A DNA stretch of 64,000 nucleotides, taken from positions 193,037,276 to 193,101,275 of the forward strand of contig NC_134087.1 in assembly GCF_000715075.1 (NCBI RefSeq), in the 5' to 3' direction. Below, one piece after another: positions 11,282 to 22,159 of this stretch (its first letter is position 1; each line of letters begins with the position of its first letter). The translations under genes and the position numbers were made by a program. The stretch is from Nicotiana tabacum. Its lineage: Eukaryota > Streptophyta > Magnoliopsida > Solanales > Solanaceae. The notes under the pieces are model-generated. The model saw nothing but the letters and a program-made list of their open reading frames with translations. It was not told where the DNA came from and did no database searches.

Positions 11282-12162
11282 ATGGGTTCCTTTCAAAAGA
11301 GAGTTTTTGTGTTTCTTCTCTCTTCTTTAGCATTTTCTTGGATTTGAGTGTTCTCATTCTTGGTGATGAGAATCTTGATAAGTCGAGGTGGGGCGACGAC
11401 GATGATTGCAGATTTGGTAGGAGAGGTTGTGGTGGCGGTCCATTTGGTGGACGTAGAGGACGGGGAGGCATACCTGGTGGAGGTCTTGGAGGAGGATTTG
11501 GGGGTGGTGGAGGTGGAGGAGTTGGTGGTGGAGCGGGTAGTGGTGGAGGATTTGGAGCGGGAGGTGGAGTAGGTGGTGGTGCTGGAGGAGGTGTTGGTGG
11601 TGGCTTCGGTGGTGGTGGCGGTGGTGGTGTGGGAGGAGGTTCTGGTCATGGTGGCGGGTTTGGAGCTGGGGGAGGTGGTGAAGGGGGAGGACTTGGCGGT
11701 GGAGCTGGTGGAGGAGGAGGTTCAGGTGGTGGAGGAGGTATAGGAGGTGGCTCAGGACAAGGTGGAGGATTTGGAGGTGGAGGTGGAGTAGGTGGTGGTG
11801 TTGGAGGCGGAGGCGGAGGCCTCGGAGGAGGATCTGGTCATGGTGGCGGATTTGGTGCAGGTGGTGGAGTCGGGGGTGGAGGAGTTGGAGGTGGAGGAGG
11901 ATTTGGTGGTGGTGGAGGCGGTGGCATAGGAGGAGGATCAGGTCATGGTGGCGGATTTGGTGCAGGTGGAGGCGTTGGCGGTGGAGCGGGTGGAGGAGGA
12001 GGTGGACTTGGAGGAGGAATAGGAGTTGGTATTGGGATAGGAATAGGTGTTGGTGTTGGTGGTGGAGCTGGTCAAGGGGTAGGCGTGGGGAGTGGTTTTG
12101 GTAGCGGAAGTGGTGGCAATAGTGGACGCCTAGACAGTAAAGCTAAGCGTTGCTGCCTTTAA
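11282..12162 (+). CDS. Glycine-rich secreted / cell-wall-type protein, 5' end out of frame
   Basis: The body (11,350-12,162) encodes a glycine-rich protein of about 270 residues. It has an acidic/basic entry (RWGDDDDCRFGRRGCGGG), then many GGGFGAGGG, GSGHGGGFG and GVGGG blocks, a GIGVGIGIG run near 12,020, and the tail RLDSKAKRCCL. Such proteins are secreted and found in plant cell walls. The best start is ATG 11,282, which opens a basic-hydrophobic stretch (MGSFQKRVFVFLLSSLAF) like a signal peptide, but that frame hits TGA at 11,345. The glycine-rich frame has no ATG of its own upstream. A one- or two-base indel around 11,325-11,345 is the simplest explanation: a real frameshift, a sequencing error, or an unrecognised splice. 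Whether it is functional is therefore open. Confidence 0.6.
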
Positions 12163-13065
12163 ATGACAAAGCTCCAATGAATGCGATTAAAGGAATGTGC
12201 TTGTGTTTGTATTTTTGCTTTTCCCAACAATTGTATACCCCTTTAAGTTTCAATTTCTCCTTGGATTAAGAGCAAAAAAGAAAAAAAAAAAAAAAAAAGA
12301 AAAGCTTTTGCTATGGAATTTGTATTTCTAGTATATAGTGCATACTTATTGAATTTGTATATTTCATGATAATGTATCTTGGTGATTAACTGATTATGCT
12401 GCGTTGGTTGGCATTGAGAAAAACTGAATTTTTATTTGTCAAGCTCTCCAGTGGTTTGCTACTATGTATGGGGATAATTTAAGTCTATGGAGTTCTCTTA
12501 ACCATATATAAATGCTTAATTTGATGCATCAAAATACTACCCATTTTGAAATGGAAACTAAGGGATGACTACTTTTATCATCGTTTCTGTTTACTATATG
12601 CTTTAAAATCAAGGTCGCACAATTTTTAGAGCAACTAATTATATTTTTAAGGTTGGCAACCAAATTTATTCTTTTTTTTTTTTTTGGTTCAGTAAAGCAA
12701 CCATATATTTTCTTTAATGATAGGTGCAACTTTCTTGTAACAGTAATTATGTATAAGTTATGTATATAGTGATGAAATCAAAAGCTTATTTTAGAGGCAC
12801 AAAGAAAAGTACCACGTCATAGTTGAGATTTGAGATCTAAACATGTAACCTAAAATACATTTTGAACCCCCTTTTATTATTACGCTAGAATATTACCATT
12901 TATGTATAATAAAGCAATTTCACTTTCCCTATTTGACCAATAAAACTTTTCGACAAAAGAAATCCAATTAAACCCCTTCAGTTCACCTAGCACTGCCACG
13001 TATGCGTGCATCCTTCTTATCCTACTCCATAATATAAGCAAATTTATATATTTCAATGGTGAGGG
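12163..13065. other. 3' flank of the glycine-rich gene and intergenic DNA
   Basis: A poly-A-rich stretch at 12,274-12,303 follows the stop by about 110 bp and may mark the 3' UTR end. The rest is AT-rich with no recognisable gene. The last 60 bases (from GTGCATCCTTCTTAT near 13,006 to the GTATA at 13,066) recur on the far side of the LTR element at 20,070-20,135. Confidence 0.5.
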
Positions 13066-13070
13066 GTATA

Positions 13071-13584
13071 TGTATTGGTCAAAATCTGACTGTCACGATC
13101 GAGCTGATCAACGTTCCGCTCAAGTGATCAGGCAGCGAAAGATAGTATATCCCGCCCCTAACCCTTTCCCGACATCCGACGAGTCGGAAAGAGCGGGGCC
13201 TAAAAGCACGACTAAGACACATTGGAAGCAAGAGGACGTCGGGTCAAGCAAAGGGCAAGGGTGCCACGACTATATATAACAAGGGAAAGCTTTCAATGAA
13301 GGAGGCGGGTCCTCCTATCTCTCCCTAAGGCTAAAAAGCTCTCTCATAGTATTCTTGATAGAGAGGAATTAATCTCTAGAAAAATATGTAAAGTTGTCTC
13401 CTCATCGATTGATGGGAGACACAATATTGAATCTCAATAAGATCATTTATATTTTCTTCATCTTACATATGATCCATACTGCTAGCTCTTTGATCTGGAA
13501 TTTATTATGTCTGACTAAGATTTACCCCTTCATCTTCTTTGATTGATTTGTTCAAAAAAGTTTCGATATCTTTTGAGTCAAATA
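13071..13584 (+). repeat. 5' LTR of the non-autonomous element
   Basis: Begins TGTATTGGTCAAAAT and ends TTGAGTCAAATA, aligned with CAAACA in the partner. A TATA box (CTATATATAA, near 13,269-13,278) lies mid-LTR and probably starts the element's own transcript. The R/U5 part includes a dyad GTCTCCTCATCGATTGATGG near 13,396-13,425. Confidence 0.92.
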
Positions 13585-13585
13585 A

Positions 13586-13602
13586 TTTGGCGCCGTCTGT
13601 GA
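13586..13602 (+). other. Primer-binding site of the non-autonomous element
   Basis: TTTGGCGCCGTCTGTGA begins a base or two after the 5' LTR. TGGCGCC is the conserved start of the primer site in many plant gypsy elements, including Tat relatives. The exact tRNA was not determined. Confidence 0.75.
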
Positions 13603-14157
13603 GTATTTCTTAGTGAAATTTCCTAGTCTCTCCCAGATCAAAGACAAGAAATACGAATACTCACCAAAAGGAGCGCGAAGGAAAAATCCAACCCACGCAA
13701 GACAAAGGAGCAGTGCAGTAGGGGGAGGATAGCCAAACAAAATTATCAAGCTTAAAAACCTTTACCCCATAAACTATCGATACGCCAAACAAGGCGAACG
13801 ACGTTACCAATCAGTTCTCTCCCATCAGACCACCAGACGGGGCAAGGAAAGTTTCATTCTAACTTGCCGCCTAATCTCTGCTCAAGTAGGAATACAATGA
13901 TCGCGCAGGCGAATGAATAAAAAAACACCTCAATTAAAGGACGAAAAACTACTGCAAAACAACTGTGATACCGCCCGCCGGTGATACCTCCGAGCCGGAA
14001 GACAGGAGCCAGACAAGGAAATTACAATTTGTGCGCAGAGTGAACTTACGCAAAAACGCAACGTTTCGCATTCTACGACGTTGTACCTTCCGTTGCGAGC
14101 AATGCCAAACGGATTGGGACTCTCCCAGAAGATATCTGGCTCTCTAAAAATTGGGAC
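13603..14157 (+). other. Leader between primer site and repeat array
   Basis: About 550 bp without a recognisable ORF. It is GC-richer than the surrounding host DNA and may hold the packaging signal expected of a mobilisable non-autonomous element; that role is inferred from position only. Confidence 0.4.
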
Positions 14158-16035
14158 TGACGACAGGTTACTATTTCGATAAGTTCGAAATGACACCCTT
14201 CAAGGCCAAGGGCCTTCGATAAAAAGAGAAGAGTTCGACCTCGATCGAACGTCGACGGGTTGCTATTTTGATAAGTTCAAAATAACACCCTTTAAGGCTA
14301 AGGGCCTTCGCCAAAAAGAGAAGATTTCGACCTCGATCGAACGACGACGGGTTACTATTTCGATAAGTTCGAAATAATACCCTTTAAGGCCAAAGGCCTT
14401 CGCCAAAAAGAGAAGAGTTCGACCTCGATCGAACGTCGACGGGTTACTATTTTGATAAGTTCAAAATAACACCCTTTAAGGCCAGGGACTTTCGCCAAAA
14501 AGAGAAGATTTTGACCTCGATCGAACAACGACGGGTTACTATTTCGATAAGTTCAAAATAACACCCTTTAAGGCCAAGGGCCTTCACCAAAAAGAGAAGA
14601 GTTCGACCTCGATCGAACGTCGACGGGTTACTATTTAGATAAGTTCGAAATAACACCCTTTAAGGCCAAGGGCCTTCGCCAAAAAGAGAAGAGTTTGACC
14701 TCGATCGAACGTCGATGGGTTACTAGTTCGATAAGTTCGAAATAATACCCTTTAAGGCCAAGGGCCTTCGCCAAAAAGAGAAGAGTTCGACCTCGATCGA
14801 ACGTCGACGGGTTACTATTCTGATAAGTTTGAAATAACACCCTTTAAGGCCAAGGGCCTTCGCCTAAAAGAGAAGAGTTCGACCTCGATCGAACGACGAC
14901 GGGTTACTATTTCGATAAGTTCGAAATAACACCCTTTAAGGCCAAGGGCCTTCACCAAAAAGAGAATATTTTGACCTCGATCGAACGACGATGGATTACT
15001 ATTTCGATAAGTTTGAAATAACACCCTTTAAGGCCAAGGGCCTTCGCCAAAAAGAGAAGAGTTCGACCTCGATCGAACGACGACGGGTTACTATTTTGAT
15101 AAGTTCGAAATAACACCCTTTAAGGCGAAGGACCTCTCCAAAAAGGGAAGAGTTCGACCTCGATCGAACGTCGACGGGTTACTATTTTGATAAGTTCGAA
15201 ATAACACCCATTAAGGCCAAGGGCCTTCACCAAAAAGAGAAGATTTCGACCTCGATCGAATGACGATGGGTTACTATTTCGATAAGTTCGAAATAACAGC
15301 TTTTAAGACCAAGGGCCTTTGCCAAAAAGAGAAGACTTCGACCTCAATCGAACAACGACGGGTTACCATTTCGATAAGTTCGAAATAACACCCTTTAAGG
15401 CCGAGGGCCTTTGCCAAAAAGAGAAGAGTTCGACATCGATCGAACGACGACGGGTTACTATTTCGATAAGTTCGAAATAACACCCTTTAAGGCCAAGAGC
15501 CTTCGCCAAAAAGAGAAGCGTTCGACCTCGATCGAACGTCGACTGGTTACTATTTCGATAAGTTCGAAATGACACCCTTGCCTTCGCCAAAAAGAGAAGA
15601 TTTCATTCTCGATCGAATGACGACGGGTTACTATTTCTATAAGTTCGAAATAACACCCTTTAAGGCTAAGGGCCGTCGCCAAAAGAGAAGAGTTCGACCT
15701 CGATCAAATGACGACGGGTTACCATTCCGATAAGTTCGAAATAACACCCTTTAAGGCCGAGGGCCTTCGCCAAAAAGAGAAAAGTTCGACCTCGATCGAA
15801 CGACGACGGATTACTATTTCGATAAATTCGAAATAACACCCTTTAAGGCCAAGGGCTTTCGCCAAAAAGAGAAGAGTTCGACCTCGATCGAACGACGATG
15901 GGTTATCATTTTGATAAGTTCGAAATAACACCCTTTAAGGCCAAGGGCCTTCGCCAAAAAGAGAAGGTTTCGACCTTGATCGAATAATGACGAGCCACTA
16001 TTTCGATTAATTTGAAGTACTAAGGCCAGAAGCCA
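14158..16035. repeat. Array of about 20 copies of a 92-bp repeat
   Basis: Head-to-tail units of 92 bp, each with GACGACGGGTTACTATTTCG, ATAAGTTCGAAATAACACCC, TTTAAGGCCAAGGGCCTTCG and TTCGACCTCGATCGAAC blocks. Each unit holds three local dyads: TTCGATAAGTTCGAA, GGCCAAGGGCC and TTCGACCTCGATCGAA. Copies differ by point changes; one near 15,575-15,590 lacks part of the GGCC block. Because 92 is not a multiple of three and copies vary, the short open frames across it are by-products. It lies entirely within the non-autonomous element. Confidence 0.95.
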
Positions 16036-16297
16036 TCAGGAAGAATAGAAGGAAAGAAAAAACGAGACTCGCCATACAGGCGCCTATCTTGCACCAAAGC
16101 CATAAGCAGTTGAAATAAAGGTGAAGTACAAGGCAAATAACGAAGAAAAAACTCTCCTTTATACAAAGTCATTGTGCGGACTATTGTCGCTTACATATGG
16201 CCCAAGCTAACGATAAAAAAAAAGTGGGGGAGGGGGGGGGGAGAAAGAAGAATGAAAAGGAAAGGGGAAATAAACAACGACAACAGACAACGAACAA

Positions 16298-19059
16298 CTA
16301 TAAAAAATAAATAAATAAAATATATAAAACAAACAAACAACTGAAAGTAAGTATAGGCAAAGACAACATTCTTCGTTCGGCGTCATCACCACCACCACCA
16401 TTACCATCACCATCTCCAAGAAGCCCTCTATTACCATCATCTGCACCCCCATTAGCTTCAGGTATCGCCGCATCATACCTATAATTGATGCGAGCCTCCC
16501 GCGTTTTCACTCGCGCTTCTTCATAGGCAGCCTTAGTCACAGTACCCGCCTCCCCCAAACTCTTATATATATCCCACTGGGCTTCGGCGTAAACCCAAAT
16601 CTCGTGCACATGGTGGGGAACGGCGGTGGAGGAAGACTCAATCTGAGCCAACAGTCGCCCATTTTCTACCTCCAGTTTTGCCACCCAATCTCCTAGAACC
16701 GATGCCTCTTGATCGGTCTCGCTGATGCGCTCCTCGAGCCTTGCCTCCATGAGGGTAGCCGTCGCTCTTTCTGACTCCCGTTCGGATTGAAGAACGGGGA
16801 TGGTATTCTCCAGGGCCGCCGCCCTTGACGAAGCCTCGGACCAAGCACTCTCAATTCTCTCCAACCCAGCGACCTTGTTCTTCAACACGCTTAATTTCCC
16901 CATCCATTCCACGCTCATCACCTCGACCTTGATCAAGTTCTGATCCATCTCCGCTTGTATAGACCTCAATATCTCCTGCAGATGCTCACATTTTGTGACG
17001 ACCCCCTTGACCAACTCGAGCTCCTCGTCCTTAATTCGAAGTTGCTCATCGAGCACACTCTAGCTGCGGAAAGCTTGCATCAACTCCTGGTCCCTTTTCT
17101 CCAACTCCTCACCAAGAGCCCGATTACCGGGGTTTGCCTTCAACCGCTCATGCATCTCGCGACACTTGTTGCGGTAGCGATGATATTTCTCCAATATCTT
17201 CAGGAAAATCTTGGCCCGAATGTTGGCCCTGCGAATGCTTTCCACTTCCACCATATATGTCTGAAAAATGCAAAGACAGGTTAAAATCGTATCATCAAGA
17301 AAGACTAGGGAAAAGCGAAAGTGAGCATAACATACTCTCAAGGCCATAGCGGACACCTCATCCATCAGATCAACATCAGGAATGAACCGAAGGGTCGCAT
17401 TCTCGGCTTCGGAGCACAACATGCTGAACCGCGACACCAGATCCTCTGTGTCCCCCAAGAGATTGGTATCCGAAGGGATCTCAAGAATACGAGCTGAGCC
17501 TCTCGCATGGACCACCGAGTGAGTAAGGCCCTCCTCAAACATCCTGACATCATCAGGGTCAAGGTCCGACTCGGATTCGTAATCGTCGACCACCGCGCCT
17601 TTCCCTCTTTCGGCAGCCGAAGGGGGAGCACGGCCAACTGTAGAAGATGAGGGTACGTCCGAAATTATGACGACGGCCTTGGAGATCAGATTCTCCGCCA
17701 CGACAGGTTGCTGATCACCGACAACGATAGGAATTTCTGATTGAGCCGAGGCAACGGCCGGTTCCGTCCCTACGGGGGGAGCCATGACAACACCCTCTCC
17801 AGAGCCCGTTGTGGGAGAGTCGTCCAGATGAATCACTATTATGGGTGCAGTCTCAAACTACACTCTCCATCTCTTCGACGGCCCCTCCTCTTCCCCAGTA
17901 GATGGTGATTCACCCGTCGGGCGAACAACACAAGTCTGGACCTCGTCCTGAGAAGTGGCCCTCGTAGGAGTAACCAAGGCCACAGATTCAACTGAAGCAA
18001 CCCTCGATGAAGGTCGGGCGATGGGTACCACGACAAGATGAGCAGATGAGGCCGGCTGACGAAAAGCTAACAGAGGAGCCTTTTCTCTCCAAACTCTTCG
18101 TGACATCGACAAACGACACATAAGAAGCCAAGTAAAAATAGAGGAAGAATAACAGACAGAAACATCATCTCACCTGTAAGAGGCCTGCGTCCGAACCTGT
18201 CATGAAAGGTCAACCATGTGTGAATCCCTACTGTATGGGGAAGGATGACACCCACCCAGTCATGGATACCTTCGACAAGCGGAGGGGGCAATCTCTCAAC
18301 TGCAAAGACATGATAAAATTTAGTACCATAATAGAAAATGGTCGGGCATCTCACCGACTAAAGATATAAAAACTTACGCGCAAAGTTCCACTTTTCAGGG
18401 AATCCTATTGGGTCTGCCACAATGTGCTCAGTCCGCACGTAAAAATAATTCTCGTAGAAACGACGGTTGGTCCTGTCATCTATATTTACCACCAGGCTCC
18501 TCGACCCCCTAGGACGCATGTGAATCATCGTACCGCAAATAAGTTGAGGGGCGAAGATGCTAAGCAGCATATGGTCCAAAGTGACATCACGACCGGTGAG
18601 TTCCGCGTACTTAAGCAACATAAGGAATAACTTGTACAAATACGACGAAAGTTGGGGGGGGAATACCTCGTAAAAATGGCAAAAATCCACCACCAACAAA
18701 GGAAGAGGAAATGTGTACCCTACAAGGAAGGGGTAGGCGTAGAACACACAGTACCCAGGGCGGTCGAAATGAACTATGTCTTTCCACACTGTCGGCTGCA
18801 TATCAACGTAATTGGGGATTCCCCACCTTTCTTTCAACTCTGCAATATCTTTCTCTCTCATAATGGAGCGGACAGGTTCCGGTTCAACCTCGGCGGGAGT
18901 ACTGAAATCGGTCGACTCTCTCCCAGGGTGAGGCAGGATCTCAATCATTGATGGGATTTCCTTATCTTCCACCGCATCTAACCCTCTTGCGGCCTGAGCA
19001 ACACTTTTCGGTACCAGACTAATGACAGATAGATTGAAGCGAGAAGAATCACCAACCAT
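16298..19059 (-). pseudogene. Antisense element-borne gene: PF04195-like domain plus coiled coil
   Basis: Runs opposite to the element. ATG at 19,059 starts exon 1 (to 18,378), which contains a domain resembling PF04195, annotated in plants as a 'putative gypsy type transposon' domain: LKERWGIPNYVDMQ, then YPFLVGYTFPLPLLVVDF and SSYLYKLFLMLLKYAE. Plausible GT-AG introns lead to exon 2 (18,299-18,174), exon 3 (18,093-17,336, Ser/Pro/acidic-rich) and exon 4 (17,260 down to about 16,298). Exon 4 is a long charged coiled coil (ELEKRDQELMQAF, EARLEERISETDQEA) ending in a glycine/aspartate stretch. In-frame TAGs near 17,858 and 17,060 break it. Function is unknown; extra ORFs of this kind occur in Tat-lineage elements. 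Exon borders are read by eye. Confidence 0.7.
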
Positions 19060-19220
19060 TTTGATCAGAAGACACGCCAAAGAAATAACGAAAAGAAGGG
19101 ATGAAAATTTTCAGAGAAAAAGAGGGCAAACAGAAACTTGGGATATCAGAAAGGAAGTATATCTGCAGAATTCTCTCAAGTAAAAGGTTCAGAAGTGTGT
19201 CAATCGAATGATAAGCTCCC

Positions 19221-19232
19221 TCTATATATAAG
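19221..19232 (-). promoter_or_regulatory. TATA box for the antisense gene
   Basis: On the minus strand the sequence CTTATATATAGAGGGAG lies about 165 bp upstream of the antisense ATG at 19,059. This is the normal distance for a plant core promoter plus 5' UTR. It is outside the LTR, so the antisense gene appears to have its own promoter. Confidence 0.55.
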
Positions 19233-19499
19233 AGACATAAATCCCCCGAGCACAAAACCCAAGAGTCGCTAATCGAATCTGATAGGGCACGAAACGTTTC
19301 AGTTCCCCAAGAACGTGTGTAATAATAGCGGTAACCACAAAATAACTCTTTGATACCAAACGACGTTTCGGTTCCGAAATCGCCGCAACGGTCCATGGGA
19401 ATCGAAGGACCGCCGCCACTCCGCCAAAAACCCAAGAAATATAACTAAGGAACGAAGAGTCAGAAGTCAGATTTCGCTCGAATTCGTAACAATCATGAT

Positions 19500-19539
19500 C
19501 CGTCTGTCGAGCCCGACAGAGGACGACCCCGACAGACGG
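19500..19539. other. Perfect 10-bp inverted repeat just before the 3' LTR
   Basis: CCGTCTGTCG (19,500-19,509) is mirrored by CGACAGACGG (19,530-19,539) around a GC-rich 20-bp loop that itself contains related words. It ends 10 bp before the 3' LTR, where a polypurine tract is expected but not evident. It could fold into a stable hairpin. Confidence 0.7.
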
Positions 19540-19549
19540 ATGGACTAAC

Positions 19550-20064
19550 TGTATTGGTTAAAATATGACCGTCACGACCGAGCTGACCAATATCCGGCCC
19601 AAGTGACCGGGCAACGAAAGATAGTATAGCCCGCTCCATACCCCTTTCCCGACATCCGACGAGTCGGAAAGAGCGGCGCCTAAAAGCACGACTAAGACAC
19701 ATTGGAGGCAAGAGGACGTCGGGCCAAGCAAAGGGCAAGGTGCAACGACTATATATAGCAAGGGAAAGCTTTCAATGAGGGAGGCAGCTCCTCCTATCTC
19801 TCCGTAAGGCTAAAAAGCTCTCTCCTAGTATTCTTGATAGAGAGGAATTAATCTCTAGAAAAATATGTAAAGTTGTCTCCTCATCGATTGATGGGAGACG
19901 CAATATTGCATCTCAATAAGATCATTTACATTTTCTTCATCTTACATATGATCCATACTGCTAGCTCTTTGATCTGGAATTTACTATGTGTGAGTAAGAT
20001 TTACCCCTTCATATTCTTTGATTGATTTGTTCAAAAAGGTTTCGATATCTTTTGAGTCAAACAG
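19550..20064 (+). repeat. 3' LTR of the non-autonomous element
   Basis: Begins TGTATTGGTTAAAAT and ends GAGTCAAACA. It matches the 5' LTR along its full length with scattered substitutions, mostly C/T and G/A, and keeps the CTATATATAG box near 19,748-19,757. Confidence 0.92.
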
Positions 20065-20069
20065 TATAT

Positions 20070-21034
20070 GTGCATCCTTCTTATACTATAAGATATGCAA
20101 ACATTTAGTATATATATTTCTATGGTGAGGGTATATCAGGTATCGTTTGTTTCCAATCTAGAATATTTAGGGATTAATAATTTTGGGATTATAATTCTGG
20201 AATTATTATTCAATATCAAATGTGAGATAACTAATACCAAAATATTTGATATAAAACTTATGCCGATATTAGTTAATACTTATAATTAAACATGAGATAA
20301 ATATAATCCTAAATTTTAGTCCCTAGTTCTTGGGTGCTCTTGATTGGATTCTTCTATTATTAATTAAAAGTTTTGGGTCGAGTCTTCAGATTGGAAAAAC
20401 TCTTGAGGTGAATCCGAATTAATCTGATACAAATACGGACATAAATGGTATCCCCAGAATCCAATGGAACACATTATTAAGATCGAAATATGTCTACCCT
20501 CTGTAAATTAGATGCTTTTTAGCTCTAAGAACGTTTCCTGCACAAGAACAAAATAGACGTGGATTACACGCCGGTCAAACAAGTGTTTCTTTTTCAGGCA
20601 ACTTGCAACATTGGATTAGGTAGTATTCCTCTTTATTATCCCTTTTCAATATTTGACCAATTGAACAAAAGAGTCAATTCCCACCTCATAAAATCGAGAA
20701 ACTAAACTTCCTTTAATATTTTAGTACTAATTAGGTTAGACTACCGTGAGTATAGCTTTCTTGAAATATAAATAGTTAAATAAATAAGAAGAATTAAACG
20801 ATAGAAAATTTACTACCACCTTAATAATGTGAAAAACCCACCAAGGTGTATAATTTGTTCTTTATCAATGAGAATTGCTCACGCAACATAGGTGTAAATT
20901 CGATTCCTATTTTTGTCCATTCTTATCCATTTCTTGCCAACATCTCTATTGTGTAATTAGAAAAAAAAAGCGCAATGACGATGTCTCTAGGAGACTTTTC
21001 TCATAGTAAGCTTATTGCATTTCCAAAAGCATTA
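20070..21034. other. Intergenic AT-rich DNA
   Basis: Starts with a second copy of the approximately 65-bp sequence that precedes the LTR element. Around 20,140-20,330 is a palindromic AT-rich piece (AGGGATTAATAATTTTGGGATTAT and its reverse-like partner ATCCTAAATTTTAGTCCC), perhaps a MITE remnant. No gene seen. Confidence 0.4.
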
Positions 21035-21235
21035 ATAGCTTGTTTGGCCAAGCATTTTTGGTCAAAAAGTATTTTTTTGGGTAAAAAATTCTTTCCAAAG
21101 TTAAGGTAAAAATACTTTATAAAAGTTTGACCAAACATTAATTACTATTTAAAAATATTTTTAAAATTAATTATTTACATAAAATTGCTTCTCACCAAAA
21201 GTAAGCTAACTTTAGAAGTACGACCAAACAGTCTA
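21035..21235. mobile_element. MITE, TAGCNTGTTTGGCCAAGC family, short copy
   Basis: The ends ATAGCTTGTTTGGCCAAGC and (opposite strand) TAGACTGTTTGGTCGTAC are inverted repeats, with TTA on each side (21,032-21,034 and 21,236-21,238). The interior has TTTTTGGTCAAAAA-like words. It belongs with the copies at 35,688 and 36,104. Confidence 0.6.
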
Positions 21236-21548
21236 TTAAGATTATGTCACTACGTTTTTGCTACACTTTATATGGGTACTATTACCGTTTAAAGTTTCAA
21301 ATACTCGATTTGATTATAATTTTTTTTAACACACTTTCAAAGAGATGTTATGTAACTCTACTAGTTATATAATTTTTTTCTTTTAACAAGTCAAAAACAT
21401 GTGGATACTGAATTTTAGAATGATAGACTTCAATTTCAAATAATTGAGTTTTAAATTTAATATATATATATATGATATTTGAAAAGATTTATGTTCATTC
21501 GCTCTGCGAGCGAAGCGGTATACTGAAAAAAAGAAGTGACTACCTTAC

Positions 21549-21552
<4 letters not shown>

Positions 21553-21614
<62 letters not shown>
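21553..21614. repeat. (TA)n microsatellite
   Basis: About 31 uninterrupted TA repeats in the intergenic region upstream of the BAP31-like gene. Likely polymorphic in length. Confidence 0.95.
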
Positions 21615-21616
<2 letters not shown>

Positions 21617-22159
21617 GAACTTTTGACAATCTAAAGCCTTTTTTGTAAAAACTTGGCTGAACTCATATTTAGACTTTAGCCTCGCCCTGCTTAGCAGCAA
21701 AAGTTGTAATAAGATGATAAATAGCTCATTATCCTTAACCAAATATTTTAAATTCGAGCCTTAGGATCCGAGTGTCTGTGATAGCAAGCCACACTTTACC
21801 TCGATGTGAATTTGATTTAATCTAGTCCAAAGCAATGGAAAACGGAAAAAAAGAAGAAAGGAAGAACAGATTACTGCTTCAGAAAATAAGAAAATGTATT
21901 TTTCCTATATTTAAAGCTCTTTGCCGACGCTAGTTTTTTGGTGGCGTAAGCCGCGTGGCAGAAAAACAAGTGTATCATTTAAAACAAGTCCACCTCTACT
22001 CTCTTCTCAAATATCAACCCCACTTTCTGCACTTTCCACAAATAGCAAATTTCTCTGTCCAAACTCTCCTTACCCAGTAGAAGAAAGAGGAAACTTTGCT
22101 GAATTTCAGTTCCCCCCCCCCCCCAAAAGAGCAGTTAATTTGGTACTAATATCAAAAAA

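Larger units (their letters stand above)
13071..20064 (+). mobile_element. Non-autonomous LTR element (LARD-like, Tat-related) with antisense gene
   Basis: A complete 7.0-kb LTR element with 514/515-bp LTRs, a perfect 5-bp target duplication GTATA (13,066-13,070 and 20,065-20,069) and a primer site reading TTTGGCGCCGTCTGTG from 13,586. The primer site sets the transcription direction as plus. The interior has no gag, protease, RT or integrase. It holds about 20 copies of a 92-bp repeat (14,158-16,035) and, on the minus strand, a multi-exon gene with a PF04195-like domain and a coiled coil. Gypsy Tat-lineage elements are known to carry extra ORFs near the 3' end, some antisense. This copy looks like a Tat derivative that kept only that gene. 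The LTRs are very similar, so insertion is fairly recent, although the gene has stops. Confidence 0.9.

Noticed and set aside
11348..11572. Val/Glu-rich frame overlapping the glycine-rich body.
   Set aside because: Shifted reading of the same GGT/GGA repeats; the glycine-rich frame is much longer and has family character.
11293..11649. 118-codon Thr/Ser-rich frame antisense to the glycine-rich gene.
   Set aside because: It is the mirror of GGN codons (ACC, TCC); the composition is a by-product of the glycine-rich sequence.
14447..15931. A series of similar 69-75 codon minus-strand frames spaced 184 bp apart.
   Set aside because: They are generated by the 92-bp tandem repeat (two units per spacing), do not extend through all units and have no start context. 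They reflect the repeat, not a gene family.
14158..16035. Possible CRISPR-like or centromeric satellite array.
   Set aside because: Units are contiguous with no unique spacers, lie inside an LTR element of a plant genome and number only about 20, so neither label fits.
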